From assembly GCA_045133915.1 (NCBI GenBank), contig JBGUUX010000086.1, positions 1 through 25,278 of the forward strand: 25,278 nt of DNA, given 5' to 3'. Position numbers and translations under genes: made by a program. Source of the DNA: RGIG7300 sp045133915. GTDB taxonomy: Bacteria; Bacillota; Clostridia; Oscillospirales; CAG-272. Positions 1 to 7,481 of this stretch are shown here, in pieces (position 1 is the first letter of the stretch; the number at the start of each line of letters is the position of its first letter). The notes under the pieces are model-generated. The model had not been told where the DNA came from. It searched no databases and saw nothing but the letters and a program-made list of their open reading frames with translations.

Positions 1-375
1 AGCATAATCCTTGCCGTTCTTGTTGTGTTTTTCTCATTATATTTCATTTCAACCGCGCCCAAAGATACGGGCGACTTTTCTGTTGATAAATTTGTGGTAT
101 ATATCCAAAACGAGCATTTTCAAACAGATAAAAATTATGGTGAAATTATCGACTACAAATCAGCTGCCAAAGCGGGAAAGGCAGCAATTGCCGAGCGCTT
201 TGAATACTCCGAAGGCGGCCTTTTTGAATGGATGGGGTGCAGCGTTCAATATGACGAAGAAAACGATGCTTATTATGTGCGCACATATCATGTTGCTCCA
301 TTTGTGTTGGGCGGCGCGTTTGATGTGATTATTCAATCAGACGGAACCATTCTTGCAATTTGGGGAGAGGAATGA
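1..375 (+). CDS. Membrane-anchored protein, NTF2-fold immunity-like (5' end missing)
   Basis: The frame is open from the first base and ends with TGA at 373-375, so the start lies outside the window. The visible part begins with a hydrophobic stretch (about residues 1-16, SIILAVLVVFF...), followed by a soluble domain of about 105 residues. The pattern SAAKAGKAAI, then a short aromatic-rich strand, then P-x-x-LGGAFDVIIQSDGTILAIWGEE at the C-terminus resembles the NTF2-fold immunity family, whose members end in a GG-x-x-x-VxI-x-x-xDGxIL strand pair. This is pattern recognition, not a search result. If correct it could protect against a toxin, but no toxin gene is visible here and the upstream context is cut off. 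It could also be an unrelated small secreted-side protein. The gene is real (good codon use, terminator behind it); its function is uncertain. Confidence 0.5.
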   Translation, partial: SIILAVLVVFFSLYFISTAPKDTGDFSVDKFVVYIQNEHFQTDKNYGEIIDYKSAAKAGKAAIAERFEYSEGGLFEWMGCSVQYDEENDAYYVRTYHVAPFVLGGAFDVIIQSDGTILAIWGEE

Positions 376-452
376 CGAAGGATGACTAATTCCCCTCTTT
401 TGCTGATAGCTGCACAGGCTGCTATCGAGGGCTAATATTCAATCCAATAATG

Positions 453-482
453 ATCCCCGTGGAATGATCCACGGGGATTTTT
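453..482 (+). terminator. Rho-independent terminator after the NTF2-like gene
   Basis: An 11-bp perfect stem, ATCCCCGTGGA (453-463) with TCCACGGGGAT (468-478), has a four-base loop and runs into TTTTT. It separates the partial upstream gene from the promoter of the purine permease. A weaker hairpin, GATAGC (405-410) with GCTATC (421-426), lies before it. Confidence 0.88.
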
Positions 483-506
483 GCATTTTATAAGTTTAAA
501 TATCTA

Positions 507-536
507 TTGCAATGAGACAATAATATATGTTATAAT
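507..536 (+). promoter_or_regulatory. Sigma-A promoter for the purine permease
   Basis: TTGCAA at 507-512, an 18-base spacer and TATAAT at 531-536, preceded by TG at 528-529 (extended -10). The predicted leader is only about 30 bases, too short for a purine riboswitch. Confidence 0.75.
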
Positions 537-573
537 AATTATACGTTAATAACATTTCGAAGGGGGAATATTT

Positions 574-1938
574 TTGTTAGAAAAAATATTTAAACTCAAA
601 CAAAACAACACAAACGTAAAAACCGAAGTTGTCGCAGGTATCACCACCTTTATGACCATGGCGTATATTCTGGCGGTCAACCCCAGTATCCTTGCCGATG
701 CCGGTATGGATCCCACTGCCGTTCTTCTTGCAACAGCCATCGCATCATTCATTGCCACTGTATTTATGGCACTGAGCGCCAATATGCCCTTTGTTCTTTC
801 TGCAGGAATGGGTCTTAACGCATATCTTGCGTATACCGTGGTCCTTGGTATGGGATACTCCTGGCAGATAGCTCTGCTTGCGGTATTTGTTGAGGGTCTT
901 ATATTCATCGTACTTTCTCTTACCAACGTGCGAGAAGCAATTTTTAACTCTATTCCCCTTACTCTCAAGCGCGGTGTTTCGGTTGGTATAGGTTTGTTTA
1001 TCGCCTTTATAGGTCTTCAGAACGCAGGTCTTGCGGTAGACTCTTCCACTCTTGTCACCATCACCAGCTTTACAGAAAACTTTAACACTAACGGTATCTG
1101 CGCTCTGTTGGCTGTTATTGGATTACTGTTGACCGCTGTATTGCATATCCGCAGGGTCAAAGGCTCTATACTTATCGGTATAGTTGTCACCTGGCTCTTA
1201 GGTATGGTATGTCAGCTGACAGGACTTTACGTGCCTAATCCCGAAGCAGGATTCTATTCGCTCTTCCCTGCTGCAATCATTTCCTTTGATTTTTCAAAGC
1301 TGGGAGAGACCTTTGGACAGTGCTTTAAGGTAGATTGGAGCGCAATCAGAATTCTTGACTTTGTAGTAGTTGTTTTTGCTTTTCTGTTTGTGGATCTGTT
1401 CGACACATTGGGAACCCTTATCGGTGTAGCTACCAAGGCTGATATGCTGGATGAAAAGGGTCACCTCCCCAAGATCAAGCCCGCTTTAATGTCTGATGCT
1501 GTGGGTACCTCTGTTGGTGCGGTGCTTGGTACATCTACAATAACCACTTTCGTTGAATCCGCTTCCGGTGTTGCTACAGGCGGCCGTACCGGTCTTACCG
1601 CAATGGTATCGGCAATTCTCTTCCTGCTCTCCACCCTTTTTGCTCCTCTGTTTACAACTATTCCTTCATTTGCTACTGCGCCTGCTTTGATAATGGTCGG
1701 ATTCCTTATGGTAAGCTCGGTTACCGAGATACGTTTTGACGACGATAATCTGACAGAAGCGATCCCCGCATATATCGCTATCATTGCAATGCCTTTGTTC
1801 TACAGCATTTCCGAGGGTATCAGCTTAGGTATCATCTCTTACGTGGTGCTTAATCTCTTTACAGGTAAGGCAAAGAAGGTAACTCCCTTAATGTATATTC
1901 TTGCCCTGCTCTTTATCCTTAAATATATATTCCTTTAA
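574..1938 (+). CDS. NCS2-family purine (hypoxanthine/guanine) permease, AzgA/PbuG-like
   Basis: An integral membrane protein of 454 residues, the normal length for the AzgA-like branch of the NCS2 nucleobase transporters, which import hypoxanthine, guanine or adenine with protons. Family signatures are the N-terminal TEVVAGITTFMTMAYILAVNP (residues about 17-37), the ANMPFVLSAGMGLNAYLAY segment (about 70-88) and the DLFDTLGTLIGVATKADM segment, followed by GTSTITTFVESASGVATGGRTGL (about 319-341), which forms the substrate site in this family. The start is TTG at 574: AGGGGG at 561-566 is seven bases upstream and no in-frame ATG fits as well. It has its own promoter and terminator upstream, and the ABM protein follows 18 bases later, probably in the same transcript. 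The exact purine cannot be read from sequence; pbuG or pbuO would be the nearest names. Confidence 0.93.
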   Translation: MLEKIFKLKQNNTNVKTEVVAGITTFMTMAYILAVNPSILADAGMDPTAVLLATAIASFIATVFMALSANMPFVLSAGMGLNAYLAYTVVLGMGYSWQIALLAVFVEGLIFIVLSLTNVREAIFNSIPLTLKRGVSVGIGLFIAFIGLQNAGLAVDSSTLVTITSFTENFNTNGICALLAVIGLLLTAVLHIRRVKGSILIGIVVTWLLGMVCQLTGLYVPNPEAGFYSLFPAAIISFDFSKLGETFGQCFKVDWSAIRILDFVVVVFAFLFVDLFDTLGTLIGVATKADMLDEKGHLPKIKPALMSDAVGTSVGAVLGTSTITTFVESASGVATGGRTGLTAMVSAILFLLSTLFAPLFTTIPSFATAPALIMVGFLMVSSVTEIRFDDDNLTEAIPAYIAIIAMPLFYSISEGISLGIISYVVLNLFTGKAKKVTPLMYILALLFILKYIFL

Positions 1939-1956
1939 TTTAAACGAGGTGACGGT

Positions 1957-2244
1957 ATGTATACTATCTACGTAAAATTTAACTGTGTTGAAGGTAAGCG
2001 CGAGGCTTTTGTTGAAAAAATGAGAGCCGAGGGTGTACTTGATGACATCCGAAACGAGGAAGGCTGTATCAAGTACGACTATTACTACTCTGAAACAGAT
2101 CCCTGTGAGCTTTTGCTTATTGAACAGTGGAAGACCAAGGAGGATCAGCAGATCCATTGTACACTTCCCCATATGGACAAAATGCGTGAGTTCAAGGACG
2201 ACTACATCCTTGACACCAAGCTAGGTGAGATCGAATTATTATAA
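1957..2244 (+). CDS. Antibiotic biosynthesis monooxygenase (ABM) domain protein, YgiN-like
   Basis: A 95-residue cytoplasmic protein made of a single ABM (dimeric alpha-beta barrel) domain. Visible marks are the first strand MYTIYVKFNCVEGKREAF, the helix-strand junction NEEGCIKYDYYYS (about 44-56), and LLLIEQWKTKEDQQIH (about 63-78), the typical ExW-x-x-x-E/D-x-x-x-xH element of the family. Members include quinol monooxygenases and haem-degrading or purely structural proteins, so no reaction can be assigned. GAGGTGA sits just before the ATG. It follows the purine permease by 18 bases and precedes a terminator, so the two form a small operon; a functional link between them is not obvious. Confidence 0.85.
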   Translation: MYTIYVKFNCVEGKREAFVEKMRAEGVLDDIRNEEGCIKYDYYYSETDPCELLLIEQWKTKEDQQIHCTLPHMDKMREFKDDYILDTKLGEIELL

Positions 2245-2246
2245 CA

Positions 2247-2271
2247 AAAAGCTACCTAAACGGTAGCTTTT
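2247..2271. terminator. Bidirectional terminator between convergent genes
   Basis: AAAAGCTACC (2247-2256) pairs with GGTAGCTTTT (2262-2271) over a five-base loop. T-rich tails occur on both strands (TTTTTTATTT on plus, TTTTTG on minus), so it can end both the ABM gene and apbE, whose stop codon is at 2273-2275. Confidence 0.88.
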
Positions 2272-2272
2272 T

Positions 2273-3322
2273 TTATTTCTTTTCGTATTGACTCCATCCC
2301 GAGGAAAAGGTCATTTTTTTGTCCTCGGTCACCCACATTGCTTCGGCGTCGGATATTTGTTCAATAAGTTCCTGTCCTTGTGCTTGCGGTAAGCAGAATA
2401 AAGCCGTAGAAAGCGCATCTGCCATTCCCGAGTCCTTACACACCACCGACACTGAAAGATAGCCTGTGGCGGGCATAAGCGTGTCAGGATGGATGATATG
2501 ATGATAGGGCTTGCCGTCTACGTAATAGAAACGCTGGTATGAGCCGCTGGTCACCACCGACTGTCCGTTGAGTTCAAGATATGCAAGATAATCTTCACCC
2601 TCCGGATCCTCGATACCTACCGTCCAGTCTGCGCCGTCACCCTTGGCTCCTATGGTACGAACGTTACCGCCTACGTTAAGTATATAGCCTGTTATTCCCT
2701 TTTCTTCAAAGGACTTGGCTACACGTTCGGTTGCATAACCCTTTGCTATAGCGCCTACGTCAAGCTTCATCTGAGGATCGCTGATAGTAACCGTAGAAGC
2801 TGCCTCATCAATTATAATATCGTTGATATCGGTATGCTTAGCCGCCTCTGTAAGCAGATCCATGGGAGGAAGTGACGCCTGCTCGGGATTATCCTTACCT
2901 ATAGTGCGGTAATCGTGCCACAGAGATAATACGCTACCCATAGCTATATTCATTATACCGTCGGTCTTATCATACATTTCTTTTGCGTAAAGAAGCATAT
3001 CTATGATACGGCGGTCAACGGTAACAGTACGGTGTTCACCGTCAACAAGCTCGTTTACGGTACAAAGATTTTCTATGCCGTCAAAACGGTGATATATAGT
3101 ATATAGCTGATGATATTCTCCCAACAGAGTCATCATCTCCGAGGATATACGGTCAAACTCTTCTTCGGTCTTTTCGTAGCCCGTTATGGTGATTACGGTA
3201 TCGAAATAGTCCATAGAATAGGTAGAATACTTATTTAATTTTTCGATCTTACCACAGCAACAGAGGGTTGATGTGATAACAAGCATAAGCGCAACAAAGC
3301 GGTAAAAATTACGTATCTTCAT
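2273..3322 (-). CDS. apbE: FAD:protein FMN transferase (ApbE family), membrane-anchored
   Basis: ApbE proteins use FAD to attach FMN covalently to Ser/Thr in partner proteins such as RnfG, RnfD and NqrC, on the outer side of the membrane. Seen here are the N-terminal MDYFDTVITITGY, MGSVLSLWHDYR, the core LDVGAIAKGYATERV and YILNVGGNVRTIG, then SYQRFYYVDGKPYHHIIHP (metal and flavin site) and the C-terminal GMADALSTALF. The N-terminus is a signal-like segment (RFVALMLVITSTL) ending in Cys-Cys-Cys-Gly, so it is probably exported and perhaps lipidated, although the lipobox is not classical. I chose ATG at 3322 (349 residues). A TTG at 3346 in the same frame would add eight residues and has GGGG four bases upstream, but inside a strong hairpin. 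No good ribosome site precedes the ATG. Its likely substrates are encoded upstream in the rnf operon. Confidence 0.92.
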   Translation of the reverse strand: MKIRNFYRFVALMLVITSTLCCCGKIEKLNKYSTYSMDYFDTVITITGYEKTEEEFDRISSEMMTLLGEYHQLYTIYHRFDGIENLCTVNELVDGEHRTVTVDRRIIDMLLYAKEMYDKTDGIMNIAMGSVLSLWHDYRTIGKDNPEQASLPPMDLLTEAAKHTDINDIIIDEAASTVTISDPQMKLDVGAIAKGYATERVAKSFEEKGITGYILNVGGNVRTIGAKGDGADWTVGIEDPEGEDYLAYLELNGQSVVTSGSYQRFYYVDGKPYHHIIHPDTLMPATGYLSVSVVCKDSGMADALSTALFCLPQAQGQELIEQISDAEAMWVTEDKKMTFSSGWSQYEKK

Positions 3323-3358
3323 AAAAAATAATAAAAAGGGGAACAAGGTTCCCCTTTT
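3320..3358 (-). terminator. Hairpin with T-rich tail between lipoprotein gene and apbE (terminator/attenuator)
   Basis: An 11-bp perfect stem, AAAAGGGGAAC (3334-3344) with GTTCCCCTTTT (3348-3358), has a three-base loop. On the minus strand it is followed by a 15-base T-rich run directly touching the apbE ATG. It looks like a terminator for the lipoprotein gene that apbE transcripts must read through. Confidence 0.75.
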
Positions 3359-3371
3359 ATGCTTTCGTTAA

Positions 3372-4379
3372 TTAGATCTTGGAAGCAGCCTTTACAAAGC
3401 CGGTCACGTAGATAGTGCAACCTGCGCTCTGAAGGTCAGCTACGCCCTTGCCGTCCTCGCCCACAAGACCTGCAATCTCGGAAGCGGTCTTGCCGATGCA
3501 AGCTGCATCAAAAGCAGCTGCCTGCTCAAACCATTCCTTAGCAGCGCCGGCGTATGCTACCATACCGTAGTCAGCACCAGCTTCCTTCTTGGAAACAACG
3601 GGTTTGGTGGTGTCAAGTGTGGAAACACCTGCGGTTGTGAAGCTGAATGTAACCTCAACACAGTCACTTGCTGCTGCTACGATCTTACCGTCAGCATCAA
3701 CTGCTGCTGCAAATACAGTAGTAGCAACCTTGTTTGTACCGTCCTTGTCAGCGGTAGCATCCTCACAGGTCTGCTCGGTAGAAGCAGTAACCTTAAGGGT
3801 GTGGTCTGCAGTTACGTTAGAGTCAGCTGCTGCGTTGTAAGCCTTTTCGATAGCAGAAACGAACTCAGCTACCATAATGGTACAACCTGCATTAACAACT
3901 TCGTCTGTACCCTTATTGCCTTCTGCAACAAGTGCCTTAACCTCTTCAAGAGTCTTGCCGGCTACAACGCCCTCAAATGCGTCAGCCTGCTCGAACCATT
4001 CCTTGGCAGCGCCGCCGTATGCAACCATGTTGTAATCAGCGCCGGTCTCGTACTTAGTCTTGAACTCGGTGTTAGCAACAGCCTTACCGTCAGCAGTAAA
4101 GTTAACGGTGTTGCTTGCAGTATCAAGCGCGCATGCTACGATCTTACCGTCTGCATCTACAGATACAGCTGCAACGGTAACGTCAACCTTACCGGAACCG
4201 TCTGCATCAACGGTAGCGTCAGTAGTAGCGGGAGTGCTTACGTATATACCGGAACCGAACTTAAGAGTTGCTGCAGTATCGTTACCTGCATCAGTACCGG
4301 GCTTGTCTGTACCACAGCCTACGAGAACTGCGGAAAGTGCCATAACAAGGCAAAGAATGAGTGCTAAACTTTTCTTCAT
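3372..4379 (-). CDS. PplA/cAD1-type lipoprotein with two tandem repeats, probable extracytosolic electron-transfer partner
   Basis: A secreted lipoprotein of 335 residues: signal peptide, lipobox LVGC with lipidated Cys22, a short Thr/Gly/Asp-rich linker, then two homologous domains (about 40-183 and 190-335). Each contains VDADGKIVA (75-83, 227-235), a GADY-N/G-MVAY-GGAAKEWFEQ-type block (113-131, 268-286), and AGCTI (164-168, 319-323). This block order matches, as far as I recognise it, the Gram-positive lipoproteins precursor to pheromone cAD1 and Listeria PplA, which work in flavin-based extracellular electron transfer with an ApbE enzyme. No SGAT-type flavinylation motif is visible, so covalent FMN is unproven. 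GGAGG lies 10 bases before the ATG, and the gene has its own strong promoter. apbE follows directly. The protein is strikingly poor in basic and aromatic residues and rich in Ala, Thr and Asp. Confidence 0.75.
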   Translation of the reverse strand: MKKSLALILCLVMALSAVLVGCGTDKPGTDAGNDTAATLKFGSGIYVSTPATTDATVDADGSGKVDVTVAAVSVDADGKIVACALDTASNTVNFTADGKAVANTEFKTKYETGADYNMVAYGGAAKEWFEQADAFEGVVAGKTLEEVKALVAEGNKGTDEVVNAGCTIMVAEFVSAIEKAYNAAADSNVTADHTLKVTASTEQTCEDATADKDGTNKVATTVFAAAVDADGKIVAAASDCVEVTFSFTTAGVSTLDTTKPVVSKKEAGADYGMVAYAGAAKEWFEQAAAFDAACIGKTASEIAGLVGEDGKGVADLQSAGCTIYVTGFVKAASKI

Positions 4380-4416
4380 TTGTTAAAATCCTCCAGTTAA
4401 ATTTTCAAACATACAT

Positions 4417-4445
4417 ATAATACATTACAGATGTTGAAATGTCAA
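4417..4445 (-). promoter_or_regulatory. Sigma-A promoter for the lipoprotein-apbE unit
   Basis: On the minus strand TTGACA (4440-4445), a 17-base spacer and TATTAT (4417-4422). It sits in the gap after the Gx-transporter gene, so the lipoprotein can be made separately from, and perhaps more strongly than, the rnf operon. No terminator is seen between the two units. Confidence 0.8.
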
Positions 4446-4451
4446 GGGCTT

Positions 4452-4952
4452 TCATATTTTGTTCGGAATATGTTTAATAAGTGCCGCACCGCACAGCCCT
4501 ATCAATATGCCCGACAGGGTTCCGGTAACGGTAAGTACCACAAGATAGTACCCAAGCTCAGCCGTTTCAAGCAGCAGCATTGCCATAAGTATCTGTCCTA
4601 CGTTATGACAGACACCGCCTGCTACGCTTGTACCCACCGCAGATAAAAAATTTAATCGGCGGAGTATTATCATAACAAGCAGACTAAGCGCACCACCCGC
4701 AAGACTGTACATAAGCGCCATCATATTGCCGAAAAGCAAACTGACAAGAAGCATCCTTATGAACGAAACGGTAATTGCCGCTATAGGTCCGCGTCTGTAA
4801 AGCACGAATACGATAACTATATTGGCAAGACCCATCTTGATACCCGGAACTGCTGAGAAAAGCGGAGGAAGTATAGCTTCGATATAGGAAAGTACCAAGG
4901 CTAAAGCGGTACATATGCCTATAAAAGCAACGTTCTTTGTTTTATTACTCAC
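4452..4952 (-). CDS. Gx transporter family membrane protein (HepS1-like; EetB-like)
   Basis: A 166-residue hydrophobic protein with about five membrane helices, belonging to the family annotated as Gx transporter or heptaprenyl diphosphate synthase component I. Visible signatures are AFIGICTALALVLSYIEAILPP near the N-terminus, VPGIKMGLANIVIV (about 35-48), and GGVCHNVGQILMA (about 112-124). Relatives sit beside NusG-domain-II proteins, ApbE and flavin-linked electron-transfer genes in Firmicutes, and resemble the EetB component of the Listeria pathway. The biochemical role of this family is not established; the older prenyl synthase name is probably misleading here. The start is GTG at 4952, with AGGAGG overlapping the stop codon of the upstream gene and six bases of spacing, so translation of the two is likely coupled. 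Confidence 0.85.
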   Translation of the reverse strand: MSNKTKNVAFIGICTALALVLSYIEAILPPLFSAVPGIKMGLANIVIVFVLYRRGPIAAITVSFIRMLLVSLLFGNMMALMYSLAGGALSLLVMIILRRLNFLSAVGTSVAGGVCHNVGQILMAMLLLETAELGYYLVVLTVTGTLSGILIGLCGAALIKHIPNKI

Positions 4953-4962
4953 CGCAAGCCTC

Positions 4963-5361
4963 CTATATCACAACATCAGGGGATCCTTGGTTATCGGTAA
5001 CGACCGTTACAACTACACGGTGGGGTAAGCAAACTATACTCTCGCCGTCACGGAATATTTTGGAATGCTCCACACAGATACCGTCGGGACAGTTTGCCGT
5101 TTCCATATAAGCCTTGCCGTCCTTTATGATCAGACGGTTAAGGTATTCCCCGTTCTTGCCGGTACGGATGTCCTCTGTGATATCCTCGGACAAGGGGTAA
5201 ACTCCATATTCCTTTCCGTCAACGCTTACCCTGACCGTATCTCCCGAAGGACGAAGTCCGTAGAGATAGAACACGCCTGCAGATGCTATCAATAAAATAC
5301 AGAGAATCAAAAGTATATCGTTACGGATACGTCGCTTGACCGTATTCTCTTTTTGTTTCAT
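4963..5361 (-). CDS. NusG domain II-containing membrane-anchored protein (EetA-like)
   Basis: A 132-residue protein with a short basic N-terminus, one membrane helix (about 15-34, ILLILCILLIASAGVFYLYG) and an extracytosolic domain. The domain carries the NusG-domain-II family marks NCPDGICV (about 89-96) and SIVCLPHRVVV (about 108-118); the conserved cysteines and histidine could bind a metal or form a disulfide. It has nothing to do with the transcription factor NusG beyond fold. These proteins pair regularly with a Gx transporter and occur in extracellular electron transfer loci (EetA-like). It follows rnfB by 22 bases and precedes the Gx gene by 10, so it belongs to the rnf transcript. The ribosome site is weak (AGGTAA, far upstream). 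Confidence 0.85.
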   Translation of the reverse strand: MKQKENTVKRRIRNDILLILCILLIASAGVFYLYGLRPSGDTVRVSVDGKEYGVYPLSEDITEDIRTGKNGEYLNRLIIKDGKAYMETANCPDGICVEHSKIFRDGESIVCLPHRVVVTVVTDNQGSPDVVI

Positions 5362-5383
5362 ACTATTGATATTATCTTACCTA

Positions 5384-6178
5384 TTACGAAAAAAATACGT
5401 TTTTAAGACAACCTGTAGGACATTCTCCTGCGCATGCTCCGCAGCTTGTACACTTGGAGTAGTCTATGGAGGCTAAGTTATTATTAACGGTTATTGCACC
5501 GTTAGGACAAGTCTTTTCACACTTCTTGCAACCGATACAAGCGTTTTTACAAGCCTTCTTGGCATCTACGCCCTTCTGCTTATTACTGCACATAACAACG
5601 GGTTCGGTCTGCTGAGGTATAAGAGAAATAATATGCTTAGGACATGTTGCCACACAGATACCGCAACTCATACAACGGGATGCCTCAACACGCGCGATGC
5701 CGTCAGCCATACAGATAGCGTCTGCAGGACAAGCCGCCGCACAGTCACCTAAGCCGAGACAACCGTAACGGCAGGAATTATCTCCGCCGTAAAGCATGGA
5801 CGCCGCCGCACATGTGTTAATTCCGCGATATTCTGCAGTTTTAAAAGTTGCTCCGCAGCTTCCGTTGCAGGCAACGAAAGCCACCGTATCCTTGGGCGCA
5901 TCAACCTTAACACCAAGAATATCACCGATCTGATCAGCGGTATCCTTACCGCCGGGAGCACAGAGATTAGGGGTAGCACCGCCGTTAGCCAGTACGTCTG
6001 CATAATCGTCACAACCCTTAAAGCCGCATGCGCCGCAGTTTGCGCCGGGAAGGCATGTGCGGATCTGCTTTTTAAGCGGATTTTCGGGAACGTAGAAGAA
6101 ATGCGAGCATACAAGCAATAACACGCCTACAACTAACGCTATGGCAAGTATTACTGAAAATGCTATTAAAATATTCAT
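5384..6178 (-). CDS. rnfB: Ion-translocating ferredoxin:NAD oxidoreductase subunit RnfB
   Basis: RnfB is the iron-sulfur subunit that takes electrons from reduced ferredoxin into the Rnf complex. At 264 residues this copy has an N-terminal membrane helix (about 4-24), then the RnfB-specific four-cysteine cluster site (C48, C51, C56, C73), and a long cysteine-rich tail. The tail has four ferredoxin-like motifs around residues 136-150 (CRYGC...CAAACP), 169-179 (CMSCGICVATCP), 214-224 (CIGCKKCEKTCP) and 243-253 (CTSCGACAGECP), so several [4Fe-4S] clusters are expected. It is the last rnf gene, as is usual in Clostridia, 14 bases after rnfA with GGGGG eight bases before the ATG. It ends with VFFS after the last cluster, with no further domain. 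Confidence 0.97.
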   Translation of the reverse strand: MNILIAFSVILAIALVVGVLLLVCSHFFYVPENPLKKQIRTCLPGANCGACGFKGCDDYADVLANGGATPNLCAPGGKDTADQIGDILGVKVDAPKDTVAFVACNGSCGATFKTAEYRGINTCAAASMLYGGDNSCRYGCLGLGDCAAACPADAICMADGIARVEASRCMSCGICVATCPKHIISLIPQQTEPVVMCSNKQKGVDAKKACKNACIGCKKCEKTCPNGAITVNNNLASIDYSKCTSCGACAGECPTGCLKNVFFS

Positions 6179-6192
6179 CGTTTTATCCCCCG

Positions 6193-6792
6193 TTATGCAA
6201 AGATGTTTTCAACTATACCTCCAAAGCCCATAAATGCCAAGGAGATAAAGGATGCGGCAATAAGGGTAACCGCAAGTTTTTTGAAAGGACCGGGAACGTG
6301 AGCGTCATTGATACGGGAACGAAGTCCGGAGAACAGAACCATGGCAAGCAGGAAGCCTATACCGCAGCCAAGTGAACTTACCATAGCTTCTACAAAGCTG
6401 TAACCGTCAATGATATTGTTGATGGTAACGCCCAGTACCGCACAGTTTGTGGTAATAAGAGGCAGATACACGCCCAGACCCTTATGAAGAGAGGGAGAGA
6501 ATTTTTTGAGGAACATCTCAAGTATCTGTACAAGAACAGCGATAATAAGAATAAATACGATGTTCTGAAGATATCCAAGATCAAGAGTATTGAGTATAAA
6601 ATACTGTATAGGCCAGGTCGCGGCTGTTGCAAGAAGCATAACTATTGTTACTGCAACACCCATACCAACCGCCTGATCTCTCTTTTCGGATACACCTAAG
6701 AAGGGACAGATACCAAGGAAGCGGCTGAGAACGTAGTTATCAACAAAAACAGATGAAAGTAAAATTATGATCAAAAGCTTAAAGTTTTCCAT
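6193..6792 (-). CDS. rnfA: Rnf complex membrane subunit RnfA
   Basis: A 199-residue protein with six predicted membrane helices, the standard size for RnfA. It pairs with RnfE as an inverted-topology partner in the membrane core. The conserved cysteines thought to hold the intramembrane iron-sulfur centre are C29 in RFLGICPFLG and C117 in TTNCAVLG. SEKRDQAVGMG and LGCGIGFLLA are further family marks. The ATG overlaps the rnfE stop by one base (TGATG), so translation is probably coupled. Confidence 0.97.
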   Translation of the reverse strand: MENFKLLIIILLSSVFVDNYVLSRFLGICPFLGVSEKRDQAVGMGVAVTIVMLLATAATWPIQYFILNTLDLGYLQNIVFILIIAVLVQILEMFLKKFSPSLHKGLGVYLPLITTNCAVLGVTINNIIDGYSFVEAMVSSLGCGIGFLLAMVLFSGLRSRINDAHVPGPFKKLAVTLIAASFISLAFMGFGGIVENIFA

Positions 6793-7481
6793 CAGATCGC
6801 AGCTCCTTCCTTATTGCAATTTCCTGCATTACAGGTACCGTTGTGGATGCAACCCTCACATCCAAAGGATGCCTTGAGAGGCGCCTTACCCTTGGTGATA
6901 ACGTGGATAAGCGCTATCATCAGGCCGTACACCAAGAGTCCTCCGGGAGCCTTGGTTAAGAATTCTATCTTGAAGTTTTCCATAAAAGGAATAGCGATTC
7001 CCGCAAAGGAAGCGGCGCCGAAAACCTCACGTACAGTTGCCATAACTGTGAGAGCCAAAGTAAAGCCGATACCCATACCAATACCGTCAAGTGCAGAAGA
7101 AACAACCGTGTTCTTGCTTGCAAACATTTCTGCTCTGCCTAAGATAATGCAGTTAACGGTGATAAGGTCAAGGTAAACACCCAGAGTTGCATACAGATCG
7201 GGAAGAAACGCCTGTACAAGCATCTTAACTATGGTAACAAAGCCTGCAATGATTACGATATAGCAAGGGATACGCATAGTCTCGGGGATTATCTTACGGA
7301 AAAGCGAAATGAATATATTGGAACAAAGAAGTACGACGAGTGCCGCAATACCCATACCGAATGCTCCGTCAACGGTATTGGTCGTAGCAAGAGTAGGACA
7401 GGTACCGAGAACGAGAACCAGTACGGGATTTTCTTTAATTATTCCGCGAAGCAAAACGGAAAGCGAAGATTTATTTTTCAT
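6792..7481 (-). CDS. rnfE: Rnf complex membrane subunit RnfE with cysteine-rich tail
   Basis: A 229-residue membrane protein with about six helices. The family motifs VLVLGTCPTLATT (C28) and DLITVNCIILGRAE (C111) mirror those in RnfA and are expected to share an iron-sulfur centre between the two subunits. GMGIGFTLALT and REVFGAASFAG are also typical. The C-terminus extends past the last helix with FGCEGCIHNGTCNAGNC (C208, C211, C217, C222), a four-cysteine tail on the side opposite the helices' end; similar but variable tails occur in other clostridial RnfE proteins, absent from proteobacterial ones. Start ATG overlaps the rnfG stop by one base (TAATG). Confidence 0.97.
   Translation of the reverse strand: MKNKSSLSVLLRGIIKENPVLVLVLGTCPTLATTNTVDGAFGMGIAALVVLLCSNIFISLFRKIIPETMRIPCYIVIIAGFVTIVKMLVQAFLPDLYATLGVYLDLITVNCIILGRAEMFASKNTVVSSALDGIGMGIGFTLALTVMATVREVFGAASFAGIAIPFMENFKIEFLTKAPGGLLVYGLMIALIHVITKGKAPLKASFGCEGCIHNGTCNAGNCNKEGAAI

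Noticed and set aside
480..573. Purine riboswitch upstream of the purine permease
   Set aside because: The promoter at 507-536 leaves only about 30 bases of leader, too little for the aptamer, and none of its conserved loops are seen.
4452..4952. Heptaprenyl diphosphate synthase subunit
   Set aside because: The family has been given this name, but the protein is a multi-helix membrane protein without prenyl synthase motifs and sits in a redox locus; Gx transporter-type is the better label.
4963..5361. Transcription factor NusG
   Set aside because: Only the domain-II-like fold is present, behind a membrane helix; the NGN and KOW domains of NusG are missing.
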